Shown: positions 7,323 to 15,201, numbered from the stretch's first letter. The stretch is DNA of 64,000 nt from Paenibacillus kobensis NBRC 15729 (GCF_004000825.1 NZ_BILZ01000022.1:1-64000), one strand, 5' to 3'. Program-made: numbers and translations. The notes: generated from the letters alone by a model not told the origin.

Positions 7323-8861
7323 ATGAACAAACCGAATGAAATTATCGTCGTCCTTGATTTCGGGGGACAGTACAACCAGCTTATCGCACGGCGCATTCGC
7401 GACCTTGGCGTGTACAGTGAGCTGCTGCCTTACAACACGTCCGTCGAGAAGCTTCGTGCAATCAATCCGAAGGGCATCGTCTTCTCCGGCGGTCCAGCAA
7501 GCGTGTATGAGGAGAACTCGCCGCTGGTCGATCCAGGCGTGTACGATCTAGGCGTACCGATCTTCGGTATTTGCTACGGCATGCAGCTCATGTCGCACCA
7601 GCTTGAGGGCAAAGTACAACGTGCGGGCAAACGCGAATATGGCAAAGCGGAAGTTGACTTCGTAACCGACTTCGCGCTGACGAGCGGTCTTGATGCGAAA
7701 CAAACGGTATGGATGAGTCACAGCGACCTCGTCGTCGAGCCGCCGACAGGCTTCACCGTAACGGGCAGCACGGAGCATGCGCCAATCGCAGCGATGAGCA
7801 ACCCGTCGCGCAACTTCCACGCGGTGCAATTCCATCCGGAAGTCCGCCACTCCGTCTACGGCAACGAAATGATCCGCAACTTCCTGTTCAACGTGTGCGG
7901 CTGCGAAGGCACATGGAGCATGGAAACGTTCATTGAAGATACGATTCGCGACATCCGCGAGCAAGTGGGCGACAAGAAAGTACTGTGCGGCCTGTCCGGA
8001 GGCGTCGATTCTTCGGTTGTTGCGATGCTGATTCACAAGGCAGTCGGCGATCAACTGACGTGTATGTTCATCGACCACGGCATGCTGCGTAAGAACGAAG
8101 CTGAGGAAGTAATGGAGACTTTCGTCGGCAAGTTTGATATGAAGGTAGTCAAAATCGATGCAAGCGAACGCTTCCTCGGCAAGCTGAAGGGCGTAACCGA
8201 TCCGGAGCAGAAGCGCAAAATCATCGGCAACGAGTTCATTTACGTATTCGACGAAGAGTCGGCGAAGCTTGGAGATTTTGATTTCCTCGCACAAGGAACG
8301 CTGTATACGGATATCGTTGAGAGCGGTACGGCAACGGCGCAGACGATCAAGTCGCACCACAATGTCGGAGGCTTGCCTGAAGACATGAAATTCCAGCTCG
8401 TCGAGCCGCTGAAGGCGCTGTTCAAGGACGAGGTTCGTAAGGTTGGCGCGGAATGCGGCCTGCCAGACGTAATCGTTAACCGTCAGCCATTCCCGGGCCC
8501 GGGTCTTGCGATCCGCGTTCTTGGTGAAGTGACAGAGGACAAGCTGCACATCGTACGCGAATCCGATGCGATTCTGCGCGACGAAATCGCGAAGGCTGGC
8601 TTGGATCGCGAGATCTGGCAATACTTCACGGCGCTTCCGGGCATGAAGAGCGTCGGCGTTATGGGGGATGCGCGTACGTACTCGTACACGGTCGGCATCC
8701 GCGCCGTAACGTCGATCGACGGCATGACGGCAGACTGGGCGCGCATTCCTTGGGACGTGCTCGAGAAAATCTCCGTTCGTATCGTTAACGAGGTCGACAA
8801 CGTTAACCGGATCGTCTACGACGTCACGTCAAAGCCGCCGGCAACGATCGAGTGGGAATAG
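7323..8861 (+). CDS. guaA: GMP synthase (glutamine-hydrolysing)
   Basis: It converts XMP to GMP with glutamine and ATP, the last step of guanine nucleotide synthesis, in the cytoplasm. The 512-residue length is the family norm. The N-terminal class I glutamine amidotransferase domain has the nucleophile Cys84 (GICYGMQ) and the His/Glu motif QFHPEV. The ATP-pyrophosphatase domain has the P-loop LSGGVDSSV (about 224-232), and the C-terminal dimerisation domain ends in TIEWE. The start ATG has AGGAGG five bases upstream. Together with pbuG and the pur operon downstream it rebuilds the Bacillus guaA-pbuG-pur neighbourhood. The 3' end of guaA is a known insertion site for genomic islands, and an AT-rich insertion follows it here. 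Confidence 0.98.
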   Translation: MNKPNEIIVVLDFGGQYNQLIARRIRDLGVYSELLPYNTSVEKLRAINPKGIVFSGGPASVYEENSPLVDPGVYDLGVPIFGICYGMQLMSHQLEGKVQRAGKREYGKAEVDFVTDFALTSGLDAKQTVWMSHSDLVVEPPTGFTVTGSTEHAPIAAMSNPSRNFHAVQFHPEVRHSVYGNEMIRNFLFNVCGCEGTWSMETFIEDTIRDIREQVGDKKVLCGLSGGVDSSVVAMLIHKAVGDQLTCMFIDHGMLRKNEAEEVMETFVGKFDMKVVKIDASERFLGKLKGVTDPEQKRKIIGNEFIYVFDEESAKLGDFDFLAQGTLYTDIVESGTATAQTIKSHHNVGGLPEDMKFQLVEPLKALFKDEVRKVGAECGLPDVIVNRQPFPGPGLAIRVLGEVTEDKLHIVRESDAILRDEIAKAGLDREIWQYFTALPGMKSVGVMGDARTYSYTVGIRAVTSIDGMTADWARIPWDVLEKISVRIVNEVDNVNRIVYDVTSKPPATIEWE

Positions 8862-8888
8862 AACGGATTGATTCAATGTAGAAAAATG

Positions 8889-8919
8889 CTGAAAGCCCTT
8901 GATACATAAGGGTTTTCAG
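8889..8919 (+). terminator. Hairpin after guaA, likely terminator with a weak U-tract
   Basis: CTGAAAGCCCTT (8889-8900) pairs over 12 positions (one G-U) with AAGGGTTTTCAG (8908-8919). Only a short T-containing stretch follows, so it is either a weak terminator or one damaged by the adjacent insertion. Confidence 0.55.
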
Positions 8920-9019
8920 TGTTAACTACATTGTATTTCCGACAACACCTGCAACAATAGAGTGCAATAATTACTCTCTTTTATCTGCGTTGTTTAGCAA
9001 ATAGAAGGGAGTATTTTTT

Positions 9020-9415
9020 ATGGTAAAAATCAGAGAACTCATTGAGGATTTTAAGTTGAACCAAGAAGTTTTAGGTCGAGATAAGAAGTACATTGATCTT
9101 TGTATATTTCGATTGAACAGGTGGGAGCAGTATACGGTAAGTGTATTAGGCATTTCCGAGATTGAGGATGTAACACAACTTCATATCAAAAAATATATAA
9201 AGGAGCGCCAAAGCAGCGGTAGCGAATCGAACTCAACAATCAATAATAATATCGCAACGTTGAAGGTGTTTTTTCAGTACCTAGTGAATGAAGAATTTAT
9301 TGCTGAACAGGATAATCCATTGCGAAGGGTTCGGAATCTCAAGGAAGAGAAGAAGGTCATTGTCACATTCAATGATGATGAAGTATCATCTCACAAGAAA
9401 AAGAACCTACGCTAA
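9020..9415 (+). pseudogene. Truncated tyrosine recombinase/integrase (core-binding domain only)
   Basis: The 131-residue product is AT-rich and Lys/Asn-rich. It matches the N-terminal SAM-like core-binding domain of phage-type tyrosine integrases: helix MVKIRELIEDFKLNQEVLGRDKKYI, then VTQLHIKKYIKERQSSGSESNSTINNNIATLKVFFQYLVNEEFI and NPLRRVRNLKEEKKVIVTFNDDEV. The last segment is where the catalytic domain normally begins. It then stops, so the Arg...His-x-x-Arg...Tyr catalytic residues are absent and it cannot recombine DNA. The final codons (HKKKNLR-stop) are encoded by a terminator hairpin, suggesting that a deletion joined the gene to an unrelated terminator. AGAAGGGAG supplies a ribosome site, so a stable DNA-binding fragment could still be made. 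Confidence 0.8.
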
Positions 9416-9431
9416 GGTTCTTTTTCTTGTG
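9392..9431 (+). terminator. Perfect 16-bp hairpin terminator at the integrase fragment end
   Basis: CACAAGAAAAAGAACC (9392-9407) and GGTTCTTTTTCTTGTG (9416-9431) are exact reverse complements around an 8-base loop that carries the integrase TAA stop. The arms contain A5 and T5 runs, so it could work in both directions. Confidence 0.75.
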
Positions 9432-9451
9432 TTTAATTATTTGGAGGTGAA

Positions 9452-10627
9452 ATGATGAAAGGCACTACGTTTTTGTTAGTTTTGTTGTTGATCCTATCAG
9501 GATGTGCTGCAAAACCATCTGACTCAATTGAAAACCGTGTTGTCACAGATACAACGAAAATTGAATCCAGTACCACACCATTAAACGCAGGACTTCACCA
9601 TATTTCTGAGTTTTCAATGCATGATAACGATAAAGGCTGGGTATTATCGGGTGATGAACAAGGATACAAATATTTGTACCATACACAAGACAGGTTACAA
9701 CATTTGCAAGATCGTACTCCATGGAGCATGAAACAACATGTATTTTTCTTCGCTCTCAATGACCAAAGTGCATGGGCGGTATGGGAAGATGACAATGAAA
9801 AGCAACTTCTGATCTGGCATACAAACAATGGCGGGGTAGACTGGTCTCAAAGTTCTTTTAATGAAACGATTGGAGAACGTGGAGCAGGATTTCACAATCT
9901 GTACTTTATCTCAGATCAGATCGGCTGGATGCATATTACGGATAACAGTGGAGCTGATTTTTCTACCTCCCTCATTTACTTTACCGACACAGGCGGGGAT
10001 TCGTGGAAACCGATTGTAACCCAATCAGATGCCAACATAAAGCTTGGAGTTGAAGGGAATAAAGGGAAAATCATGTTTAAGAATCAGAAAGAAGGATTCC
10101 TTGGAACAACTCATGTTGCTAAGACCCCTGTCTGGTATCGCAGTCATGATAGTGGGAATTCATGGGGACTCGAACCTCTTATAGAGGCTACAGATCATTC
10201 TGGAGAAGAACGCATCTTCACCGTCGACACACCGATCTTTTTCGATGATAAACAAGGAATAGCTGCAGTCACGGGCAATCAACTTTATTCGATATTCACA
10301 ACCCAAGATGGCGGGAGTACTTGGATAGAGCGATTCACTAATCCAAGCCCTAATATAAATCAATTGTCTGCTATCGACACTGAACACCTCTGGGCCGTGG
10401 ATAATAAATTCGATCTCATTCACATTGATAACATCGAGGATCAGTGGCAAACGGTAATCAATGCTGAAAAAATATCGGGGATTAAAAATTCGATCATACA
10501 ATCCTCTCAATTCATTACAGACCATGAGGGATGGGTATCCGTCGGACCCGCAGGAGCTTCAGCGAACATTTACCATACAGTAGATGGAGGGGCATCATGG
10601 GAAGAACTTGAACCAATTATAGACTGA
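9452..10627 (+). CDS. YCF48/BNR-repeat lipoprotein of unknown function
   Basis: The 391-residue product has a signal peptide and lipobox (LILSGCAAKPSD), so it should be anchored outside the membrane. The body is a predicted beta-propeller with several Asp-box/YCF48-like repeats: HTNNGGVDWSQSS, FTDTGGDSWKPIV, RSHDSGNSWGLEP, TTQDGGSTWIERF and HTVDGGASWEELE. Each has the (S/D)xGGxxW core. Such lipoproteins are common in Bacillales and lack assigned functions. Two adjacent ATGs exist; GGAGG at 9443-9447 fits the second (9455, seven-base spacing) slightly better. Codon use is AT-rich, unlike guaA and pbuG, matching the integrase fragment upstream, so it probably arrived as cargo of the same insertion. 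Confidence 0.8.
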   Translation: MMKGTTFLLVLLLILSGCAAKPSDSIENRVVTDTTKIESSTTPLNAGLHHISEFSMHDNDKGWVLSGDEQGYKYLYHTQDRLQHLQDRTPWSMKQHVFFFALNDQSAWAVWEDDNEKQLLIWHTNNGGVDWSQSSFNETIGERGAGFHNLYFISDQIGWMHITDNSGADFSTSLIYFTDTGGDSWKPIVTQSDANIKLGVEGNKGKIMFKNQKEGFLGTTHVAKTPVWYRSHDSGNSWGLEPLIEATDHSGEERIFTVDTPIFFDDKQGIAAVTGNQLYSIFTTQDGGSTWIERFTNPSPNINQLSAIDTEHLWAVDNKFDLIHIDNIEDQWQTVINAEKISGIKNSIIQSSQFITDHEGWVSVGPAGASANIYHTVDGGASWEELEPIID

Positions 10628-10716
10628 GATTGCACTTATGGGCCTCTGCCAAGAAATTAGACATTAATATATGTATGGTCGAAAGCTTCAAGTTACAATT
10701 TTTATTCATGTATCGT

Positions 10717-10767
10717 AAAAATACTCCCTTCCGCTTGCGGTGTCCGCAGGCAGAAGGGAGTATTTTT
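10717..10767. terminator. Strong bidirectional-type terminator hairpin
   Basis: AAAAATACTCCCTTC (10717-10731) pairs exactly with GAAGGGAGTATTTTT (10753-10767), and an inner TGCGG/CCGCA stem closes the loop. The A5/T5 ends suit termination on both strands. It closes the lipoprotein gene. Confidence 0.85.
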
Positions 10768-10974
10768 ATTTGCCGTATAGGATGACGTAATCAACACCTA
10801 AAAAAGATAAATGAAAGCGTTTCATTTTTTTTATTTTATGTTAAGCTTGATTTAAGGTTGGGCGTGTATATTGATAGCAGATAAGTTGATTGCAGAACTT
10901 TAACGCAATGAAACATATATTGCATGCTGGCTTCTTAGTCCGATCTATTACGGCTATGCGAAGGGAGAATTGGC
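10768..10974 (+). other. Leader region of the secreted coiled-coil protein gene
   Basis: It contains the palindrome ATGAAA-GCG-TTTCAT (about 10811-10825), which resembles a LacI/CcpA-family operator but is one base short of a standard cre spacing. No -35/-10 pair with normal spacing was identified. Confidence 0.3.
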
Positions 10975-11622
10975 ATGAAGACCAATAGAGTAAGATTATT
11001 AACCGCGAGCGCGCTTGTTCTAGCTTTGACATTAAGCGCAGGCGCTTGGCGGAATGATGATGCGGTATACGCAAACGGCGGTTCACAATTGTCAGCTTCG
11101 GCCGACTCCGATGATGCTGGGGCCGATGGATCGGCACATAGGAAGAAGGATCGCGACTCGGCGCACAGCGTCTTCCGGCTTTTCTCGGACGAGCGTGTGG
11201 CAGCCGCGCTTGGCTTGTCGGCCGATGATTTGACCGCGGGGCTGAAGGCAGACAAGTCTTTGGCTGAACTAGCCAAGGAGCGGGGAGCAGACGCATCGGC
11301 GGTCCAAGCGGTCGTCGAATCGGCGCTCAAGGAGAAACTGGACGGGAAGCTGTCGGCAGGCAATGTGACGCAGGAGCAATACGGCAAGCAGGCGGACAGA
11401 CTGGCCGACTTTGCAGTGATATTGATGAACAGCAAGCACGGGGACAGCCGCGAAGCGGTGACAACGGAGCTTAAGGCTGAACGGAGCGCAGAACGCGAAG
11501 CGGCTAGGCTGGAACGTAAGGCGGAGCACAGTGCGGAACGCAAAGCTGCGAAGGCAGAGCGTAGAGCAGAGCATAGAGCGGAACGGGAAGCAGCCAAGGC
11601 GGAACGCGAAGCAGACAAGTAA
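10975..11622 (+). CDS. Secreted protein with a charged coiled-coil tail, function unknown
   Basis: The 215-residue product begins with a signal peptide (MKTNRVRLLTASALVLALTLSAG) and a short disordered Asp/Ser/Ala region. A helical module follows at about 70-145 (VAAALGLSADDLTAGLKADKSLAELAKERGADASAVQ..., then QEQYGKQADRLADF). This LGL-x-x-x-x-L-x-x-x-L-x-x-x-K-S-L-A-E-L-A-x-x-x-G layout is seen in many secreted Bacillales proteins of unknown role. The last 50 residues are nearly all Ala, Glu, Arg, Lys and His in AER/AEH steps, a likely single alpha-helix or coiled coil. GAAGGGAG precedes the ATG. No enzyme motif is present; a cell-wall or metal-associated role would be a guess. Confidence 0.75.
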   Translation: MKTNRVRLLTASALVLALTLSAGAWRNDDAVYANGGSQLSASADSDDAGADGSAHRKKDRDSAHSVFRLFSDERVAAALGLSADDLTAGLKADKSLAELAKERGADASAVQAVVESALKEKLDGKLSAGNVTQEQYGKQADRLADFAVILMNSKHGDSREAVTTELKAERSAEREAARLERKAEHSAERKAAKAERRAEHRAEREAAKAEREADK

Positions 11623-11706
11623 GTCGAAACGCGAAGCGGAGAGTATGCAGTGTATGAGCAAAGCGAGCATTCCGCGATTGCCACGCTGCGAGCGGTACGA
11701 TGACGA

Positions 11707-11738
11707 CGGGGTTGTCCAATTAGGACAACCCCGTTTTT
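11707..11738 (+). terminator. Intrinsic terminator
   Basis: CGGGGTTGTCC (11707-11717) pairs perfectly with GGACAACCCCG (11723-11733) around AATTA, followed by T5. Confidence 0.93.
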
Positions 11739-12406
11739 ATTGATATGGCGAATGCACAAACTACATCCTTTTGTACCGCTCTCCGGCCATACTCGCTCTA
11801 TGACGCCAAACGCCTGCATTTTGTGCAGGCATTTCTTCATCATCGCATAACCGCTGGCACCTAACGCAAAACAGCTGAACTTCATTGCATTTCATACAAT
11901 AAAAACATACCGAATGAACCATGTATGAAGGCCTCATTGTATTCCATACAATGAAAAAAGCTCAGTAAGTGGTGAATCAAGCTCATTTGGTACCTATACC
12001 CCGATTCTCCTCATTGTACGAAGTACAACGGAGCTACTTTTTCTGCTCTAAGCGGTGGTTTTCATTGCATAGAATGCAATGAAACCTTCGTAAATCCTCG
12101 CTCTGCATCCTTTTGTACCGCTCTCCGGCCATATTCGCTCTGTGGCGCCAAATGCCTGCACATTCGCTATGCAATCAACCCTTTGATTGTCGCACCAAAC
12201 GGGCCAATTTAACTGTACAAAATGCAATGAAATTAGCTGCAAAGCCGCAAAGTGTGTCAACAAAGCTAGCTAAGAAGCTGGACAGTATGTCAACAAAGCC
12301 AGCTAAGAAGCCGCACAGTGAGCGAACAAAGCGGCTCCCCCTCATTCCGGCTACTGGGACGGTGAGAAAGGGCAAGCGGACATCAATATCCGGGGATTTT
12401 CCAGCT
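11739..12406. repeat. Repeat-rich intergenic region upstream of pbuG
   Basis: No gene is supported. It holds (i) a 55-nt direct repeat at 11764-11818 and 12106-12160 with four differences; (ii) short palindromes of the TCATTGYA-loop-TRCAATGA type at 11884-11900, 11934-11954, 12008-12033, 12060-12084 and about 12208-12233; and (iii) three near-copies of a 33-nt unit at 12241-12337. A 102-codon open frame at 12113-12421 spans these repeats, has no good ribosome site and runs into the PurR operator, so it is rejected as a gene. Confidence 0.7.
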
Positions 12407-12452
12407 ATTACCGAAAGTTGAAAGCCTTTTCACGTTTCATTGTTCGTAAATT
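12407..12452 (+). promoter_or_regulatory. Paired PurR operator (PurBoxes) of pbuG
   Basis: The upstream box ATTACCGAAAGTT (12407-12419) matches AWWWCCGAACWWT at 11 of 13 positions. The downstream inverted box around GTTCG (12442-12446) reads ATTTACGAACAAT on the minus strand and matches 12 of 13. The two cores are separated by 25 bases, exactly as in the pur operon at 18208-18252. The downstream core lies 10 bases before the -35. Confidence 0.75.
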
Positions 12453-12456
12453 ACGA

Positions 12457-12486
12457 TTGACAAAGCGGCGGGTCGCTCCTTAGAAT
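12457..12486 (+). promoter_or_regulatory. Sigma-A promoter of pbuG
   Basis: TTGACA (12457-12462) and TAGAAT (12481-12486) are 18 bases apart, just after the PurR operator and about 32 bases before the riboswitch. Confidence 0.75.
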
Positions 12487-12517
12487 GATTAAGGATATTA
12501 AACGACAAACAAAATAT

Positions 12518-12589
12518 CTTTTCGTATAATCTCAAGAATTGGCTTGGGAGTCTCTACGAGATCACCGTAAATGATCTGGCTACGAAAAG
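12518..12589 (+). promoter_or_regulatory. Guanine riboswitch aptamer (purine class) of pbuG
   Basis: P1 is CTTTTCGTA (12518-12526) with TACGAAAAG (12581-12589). The core elements TATAATCTC, GGGAGTCTCTAC, ACCGTAAAT and GGCTACG match the purine riboswitch. The ligand-pairing base in GGCTACG is C, which predicts guanine/hypoxanthine rather than adenine. Confidence 0.93.
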
Positions 12590-12649
12590 ACAGGGAAGAC
12601 AACCGCGCTACCGGTCCGACGCGCGTGTGTGTATGTTTTCCCTGTTTTT
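12590..12649 (+). terminator. Riboswitch-controlled terminator 1
   Basis: ACAGGGAAGACA (12590-12601) pairs with TGTTTTCCCTGT (12634-12645) with one G-U, followed by T5. An inner CCGCGC/GCGCG stem lies within the loop. It starts on the base after P1, the usual off-switch layout. Confidence 0.85.
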
Positions 12650-12653
12650 GCGG

Positions 12654-12701
12654 AACCTAGGAGAGATACGAAGCGAGAGCTTCCATTTCCCTAGGTTTTT
12701 T
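12654..12701 (+). terminator. Second tandem terminator before pbuG
   Basis: AACCTAGG (12654-12661) pairs with CCTAGGTT (12690-12697), with an inner GAAGC-GAGA-GCTTC hairpin and T6. It follows terminator 1 by only four bases, so pbuG has two stacked terminators between its riboswitch and start codon. Confidence 0.75.
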
Positions 12702-12741
12702 GTTTGTTCCACCACATTTTTTAGGGAGGCTTATTCAAAAA

Positions 12742-14136
12742 ATGGAACGTTTCTTTCGACTAAAGGAACACGGAACAAATGTGCGGACAGAAATCATGGC
12801 GGGCTTGACGACTTTCATGACCATGGCGTATATTTTGGCGCTGAACCCGAACATCTTGTCTGCAACAGGACTGGATTGGACGAGCATTTTCCTCGCGACG
12901 GCGCTTGCGGGCGGTATCTTTACGGTCGCTATGGGCTTGTTCGTTAACTTCCCAGTTGCGCTTGCACCGGGTATGGGTCTTAACGCATATTTCGCAACGA
13001 CGGTATTGACTTCTAATGGTAAAATAACGCCGGAGATCGCTTTGACGGCCGTCTTTATTTCCGGTTTGATCTTCATCGTGCTGACGGTGACGAAGGTTCG
13101 CCAAATGCTGATTACGGCCGTGCCGGACAGCCTGAAGCATGCAATTACAGCCGGTATCGGTCTGTTCATTACGATTATCGGTTTGAAAAATAGCGGCATG
13201 CTGACGGTTGCCGTTGAGAATACGGTAACGGATGTGCCGAAAGGCATTTTCACGGACGTGCTTGGTTTTGAAACGGTCTTCCACTTGGGCAGCCTGGAAA
13301 ACAACGGCGTCGTTCTGACGATCGTCGGTATTTTCCTGATTGCGATTCTGATGGTTATGCGCGTACCAGGCGCTATTCTGTGGGGCATTATCGGTACGAC
13401 GATCATCGCAATTCTGATGGGTGAAGTGGACGTTAACAAGACGCTTTCGGGCCAAACGTGGGCGCCTGACTTCGGTCAACTGAACTTCTGGAACTTTGAT
13501 TTCAACGGTGTGATGGAAGCGGGCCTCATCTCGGTCGTCTTGACGTTCACGTTCGTTGAATTGTTCGATACGTTCGGCACTCTCGTCGGTACGGCTAGCC
13601 GTGCAGGCTTGATGAAGGACGAAGCGGAAGGTAAGAAACGTATCGGTAAAGCAATGCTCGTCGATGCAGTAGCGGTAGGCGGCGGCGCTGTGCTCGGCAC
13701 AAGTACGGTAACGGCATACGTCGAAAGCTCCGCAGGCGTTGCGCAAGGCGGCCGTACAGGTCTGACGTCGGTTACGACCGGTATTTGCTTCCTGCTCGCG
13801 CTGTTCCTGTCGCCGCTCGTTGCGCTCGTTCCGGGCTCGGCAACGGCAGCAGCTCTCGTCATCGTCGGCGTGCTGATGATGTCGTCGGTGAAGCATATCG
13901 ACTTCTCCGACATGGTGTACGCGATCCCGTCGTTCCTGACGCTGGCGCTTATGCCATTTACGTACAACATCGCGAACGGCATCTCTTTCGGCATCGTATC
14001 GTACGTGCTGCTCGCTGTCATTGCCAATGTGACGAAGAAAGGCGACCAGAACGGCGGCTACAAGGTTCACCCGCTGATGTGGATTCTTGCCATTCTGATC
14101 ATCCTTCGTTATGTATATATCGGAAGCCAAGGCTAA
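12742..14136 (+). CDS. pbuG: Guanine/hypoxanthine permease, NCS2 (AzgA/PbuG) family
   Basis: The 464-residue membrane protein imports hypoxanthine/guanine. Family marks include FFRLKEHGTNVRTEIMAGLTTFMTMAYIL at the N-terminus, NPNILSATG, APGMGLNAYFA, TFTFVELFDTFGTLVGTASRAGLM and VLGTSTVTAYVESSAGVAQGGRTGL, the substrate-site region; about 12 or more hydrophobic segments are seen. The chosen start is ATG 12742, preceded by GGGAGG; an in-frame earlier codon at 12700 lies inside the second terminator and is unlikely. The guanine riboswitch and PurR operator upstream, plus the position between guaA and the pur operon, support PbuG rather than an adenine permease. Confidence 0.95.
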   Translation: MERFFRLKEHGTNVRTEIMAGLTTFMTMAYILALNPNILSATGLDWTSIFLATALAGGIFTVAMGLFVNFPVALAPGMGLNAYFATTVLTSNGKITPEIALTAVFISGLIFIVLTVTKVRQMLITAVPDSLKHAITAGIGLFITIIGLKNSGMLTVAVENTVTDVPKGIFTDVLGFETVFHLGSLENNGVVLTIVGIFLIAILMVMRVPGAILWGIIGTTIIAILMGEVDVNKTLSGQTWAPDFGQLNFWNFDFNGVMEAGLISVVLTFTFVELFDTFGTLVGTASRAGLMKDEAEGKKRIGKAMLVDAVAVGGGAVLGTSTVTAYVESSAGVAQGGRTGLTSVTTGICFLLALFLSPLVALVPGSATAAALVIVGVLMMSSVKHIDFSDMVYAIPSFLTLALMPFTYNIANGISFGIVSYVLLAVIANVTKKGDQNGGYKVHPLMWILAILIILRYVYIGSQG

Positions 14137-14160
14137 TCGACCTGGTTGCTTCCGAGCAGC

Positions 14161-14203
14161 AGAACACCCCCGCGCGGACCGGCGCAGGGGTGTTCTTTCG
14201 TTC
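14161..14203 (+). terminator. Intrinsic terminator of pbuG
   Basis: AGAACACCCC (14161-14170) pairs with GGGGTGTTCT (14187-14196), with inner GCGC pairing and a T-rich tail. Confidence 0.88.
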
Positions 14204-14217
14204 TTTTTGTTCTCACG

Positions 14218-14562
14218 TTAAGAGCCCCACTTCAGCGTCATCGTCAGATTGCAGCAGGTCGAGGAGGCATCAGGCGGTTCGATCGTAATGACGACGCCGC
14301 TCGGCGTATAGCGGGTCTGGATGCGGGAGCCGGGTGCGGCGGACTTTATCATTCGGTCGACCTCCTGCTGATGGCCGGCTTGAGCGGCTGTCATAAGCGT
14401 AGTGGCGAAGGAGTGCTCCGTCAACTTGGCTATGACTTTCGAAGCATCTTGCACCATTGGCTGAAATGTATGCGCGGATCGTTCCAGCATAGCGGGGTTG
14501 ACAGGGGGCAACTCACGGTATCCATATTCCATTGGCCGGCGAGCATAGTTGATGCAGGTCAT
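14218..14562 (-). CDS. Small conserved-looking protein of unknown function
   Basis: The 114-residue product starts MTCINYARRPMEYGYRELPPVNPAMLERSAHTF, continues as an amphipathic helical region (MVQDASKVIAKLTEHSFATTLMTAAQAGHQQEVDRMIKSA) and ends in a beta-like segment with a Cys pair (RYTPSGVVITIEPPDASSTCCNLTMTLKWGS). There is no signal peptide or membrane segment. GGGAGG lies nine bases before the ATG, which supports a real gene. The Tyr/Pro-rich start and CC motif recall small spore-associated proteins of Bacillales, but I do not recognise it with confidence and assign no role. It stands alone, convergent with pbuG. Confidence 0.7.
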   Translation of the reverse strand: MTCINYARRPMEYGYRELPPVNPAMLERSAHTFQPMVQDASKVIAKLTEHSFATTLMTAAQAGHQQEVDRMIKSAAPGSRIQTRYTPSGVVITIEPPDASSTCCNLTMTLKWGS

Positions 14563-14710
14563 CGAATCGTATCCTCCCGGATTTTCACTATAAGTTATGG
14601 TTCATCGTATGGAGCGGACAACCGATAGGTGAATGGAACTATAGCCTCTTCCAGCTGGACCAATTGTAGTGTAGGATAGAAGAAATGATTATCGGCGGAG
14701 AGTGTGAAGG

Positions 14711-15139
14711 ATGGATCAGTTGCTCGTATCGAAGCTCGGATTTTGGCTGAAACGGAATTACCGCAACATATGCAACTTCCTCGATCAGAGGCTGGAGTCG
14801 TTAGGTGTAACGAACTCGCAGCTCGGCGTATTAATGATGCTGTGGGAAGAACAGGGCGTTACGCAGAAGCAGATCGTTCGAGTGCTCGGCATTCAGCCTG
14901 CATCGATTACGTTTCTGCTGAAGGGGCTGGAGGAGAAAGGTCTTATTACGCGCGAACAGGATAAGACGGATACTCGAGTAAACCGCATCTATTTGACAGA
15001 GAGAGGCAAGCAGCTTCAACCGGAGGCCATGGCGATTGTGGAGGAAGGCGAAAGGAAAATCCGTGACCAGTTCTCGGATGAAGAGGTTGCGCTTATGCTG
15101 ATGTGGATGAAACGAATCGATACCAATTTCGAGGCTTGA
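14711..15139 (+). CDS. MarR-family transcriptional regulator
   Basis: The 142-residue winged-helix repressor has the core LGVTNSQLGVLMMLWEEQGVTQKQIVRVLGIQPASITFLLKGLEEKGLITREQD, in which the recognition helix (QPASITFLLKGL) and the wing (TDTRVNRIYLTERG) are complete. It probably binds DNA as a dimer and responds to a small ligand. GGAGAGTG precedes the ATG. A nitroreductase gene follows after a hairpin, a frequent MarR target type. It has a close paralogue in this window at 45610-46050, sharing most residues including the unusual N-terminus MDQLLVSxxGFWLK, which implies a duplication and perhaps overlapping operator recognition. Confidence 0.92.
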   Translation: MDQLLVSKLGFWLKRNYRNICNFLDQRLESLGVTNSQLGVLMMLWEEQGVTQKQIVRVLGIQPASITFLLKGLEEKGLITREQDKTDTRVNRIYLTERGKQLQPEAMAIVEEGERKIRDQFSDEEVALMLMWMKRIDTNFEA

Positions 15140-15157
15140 CTTGCAACAGATGAAATA

Positions 15158-15201
15158 GGGGCTGTTCCTTGCGCTGTACGACGTACGCGGGGAACAGCCC
15201 T
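15158..15201 (+). terminator. Hairpin after the MarR gene
   Basis: GGGCTGTTCC (15159-15168) pairs perfectly with GGAACAGCCC (15191-15200), with an inner GTACG/CGTAC stem. The U-tract is weak (TTGTT). Confidence 0.55.

Larger units (their letters stand above)
9003..10767. mobile_element. AT-rich insertion remnant bounded by a 16-nt direct repeat
   Basis: AGAAGGGAGTATTTTT occurs at 9003-9018 and again at 10752-10767. An inverted copy of its last 15 bases lies at 10717-10731. Between them are a truncated integrase and a lipoprotein gene of visibly lower GC than the flanks. The segment sits immediately 3' of guaA, a known island target. Whether the repeats are true attachment sites is uncertain, because the second copy is part of a terminator and the first doubles as the integrase ribosome site. 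Confidence 0.4.

Noticed and set aside
8847-8861. An attachment-site copy of the guaA 3' end.
   Set aside because: GAGTGGGAATAG is the usual island target, but I found no second copy downstream of the insertion.
12113-12421. A 102-codon open frame upstream of pbuG.
   Set aside because: It lies over direct repeats, lacks a ribosome site and runs into the PurR operator.
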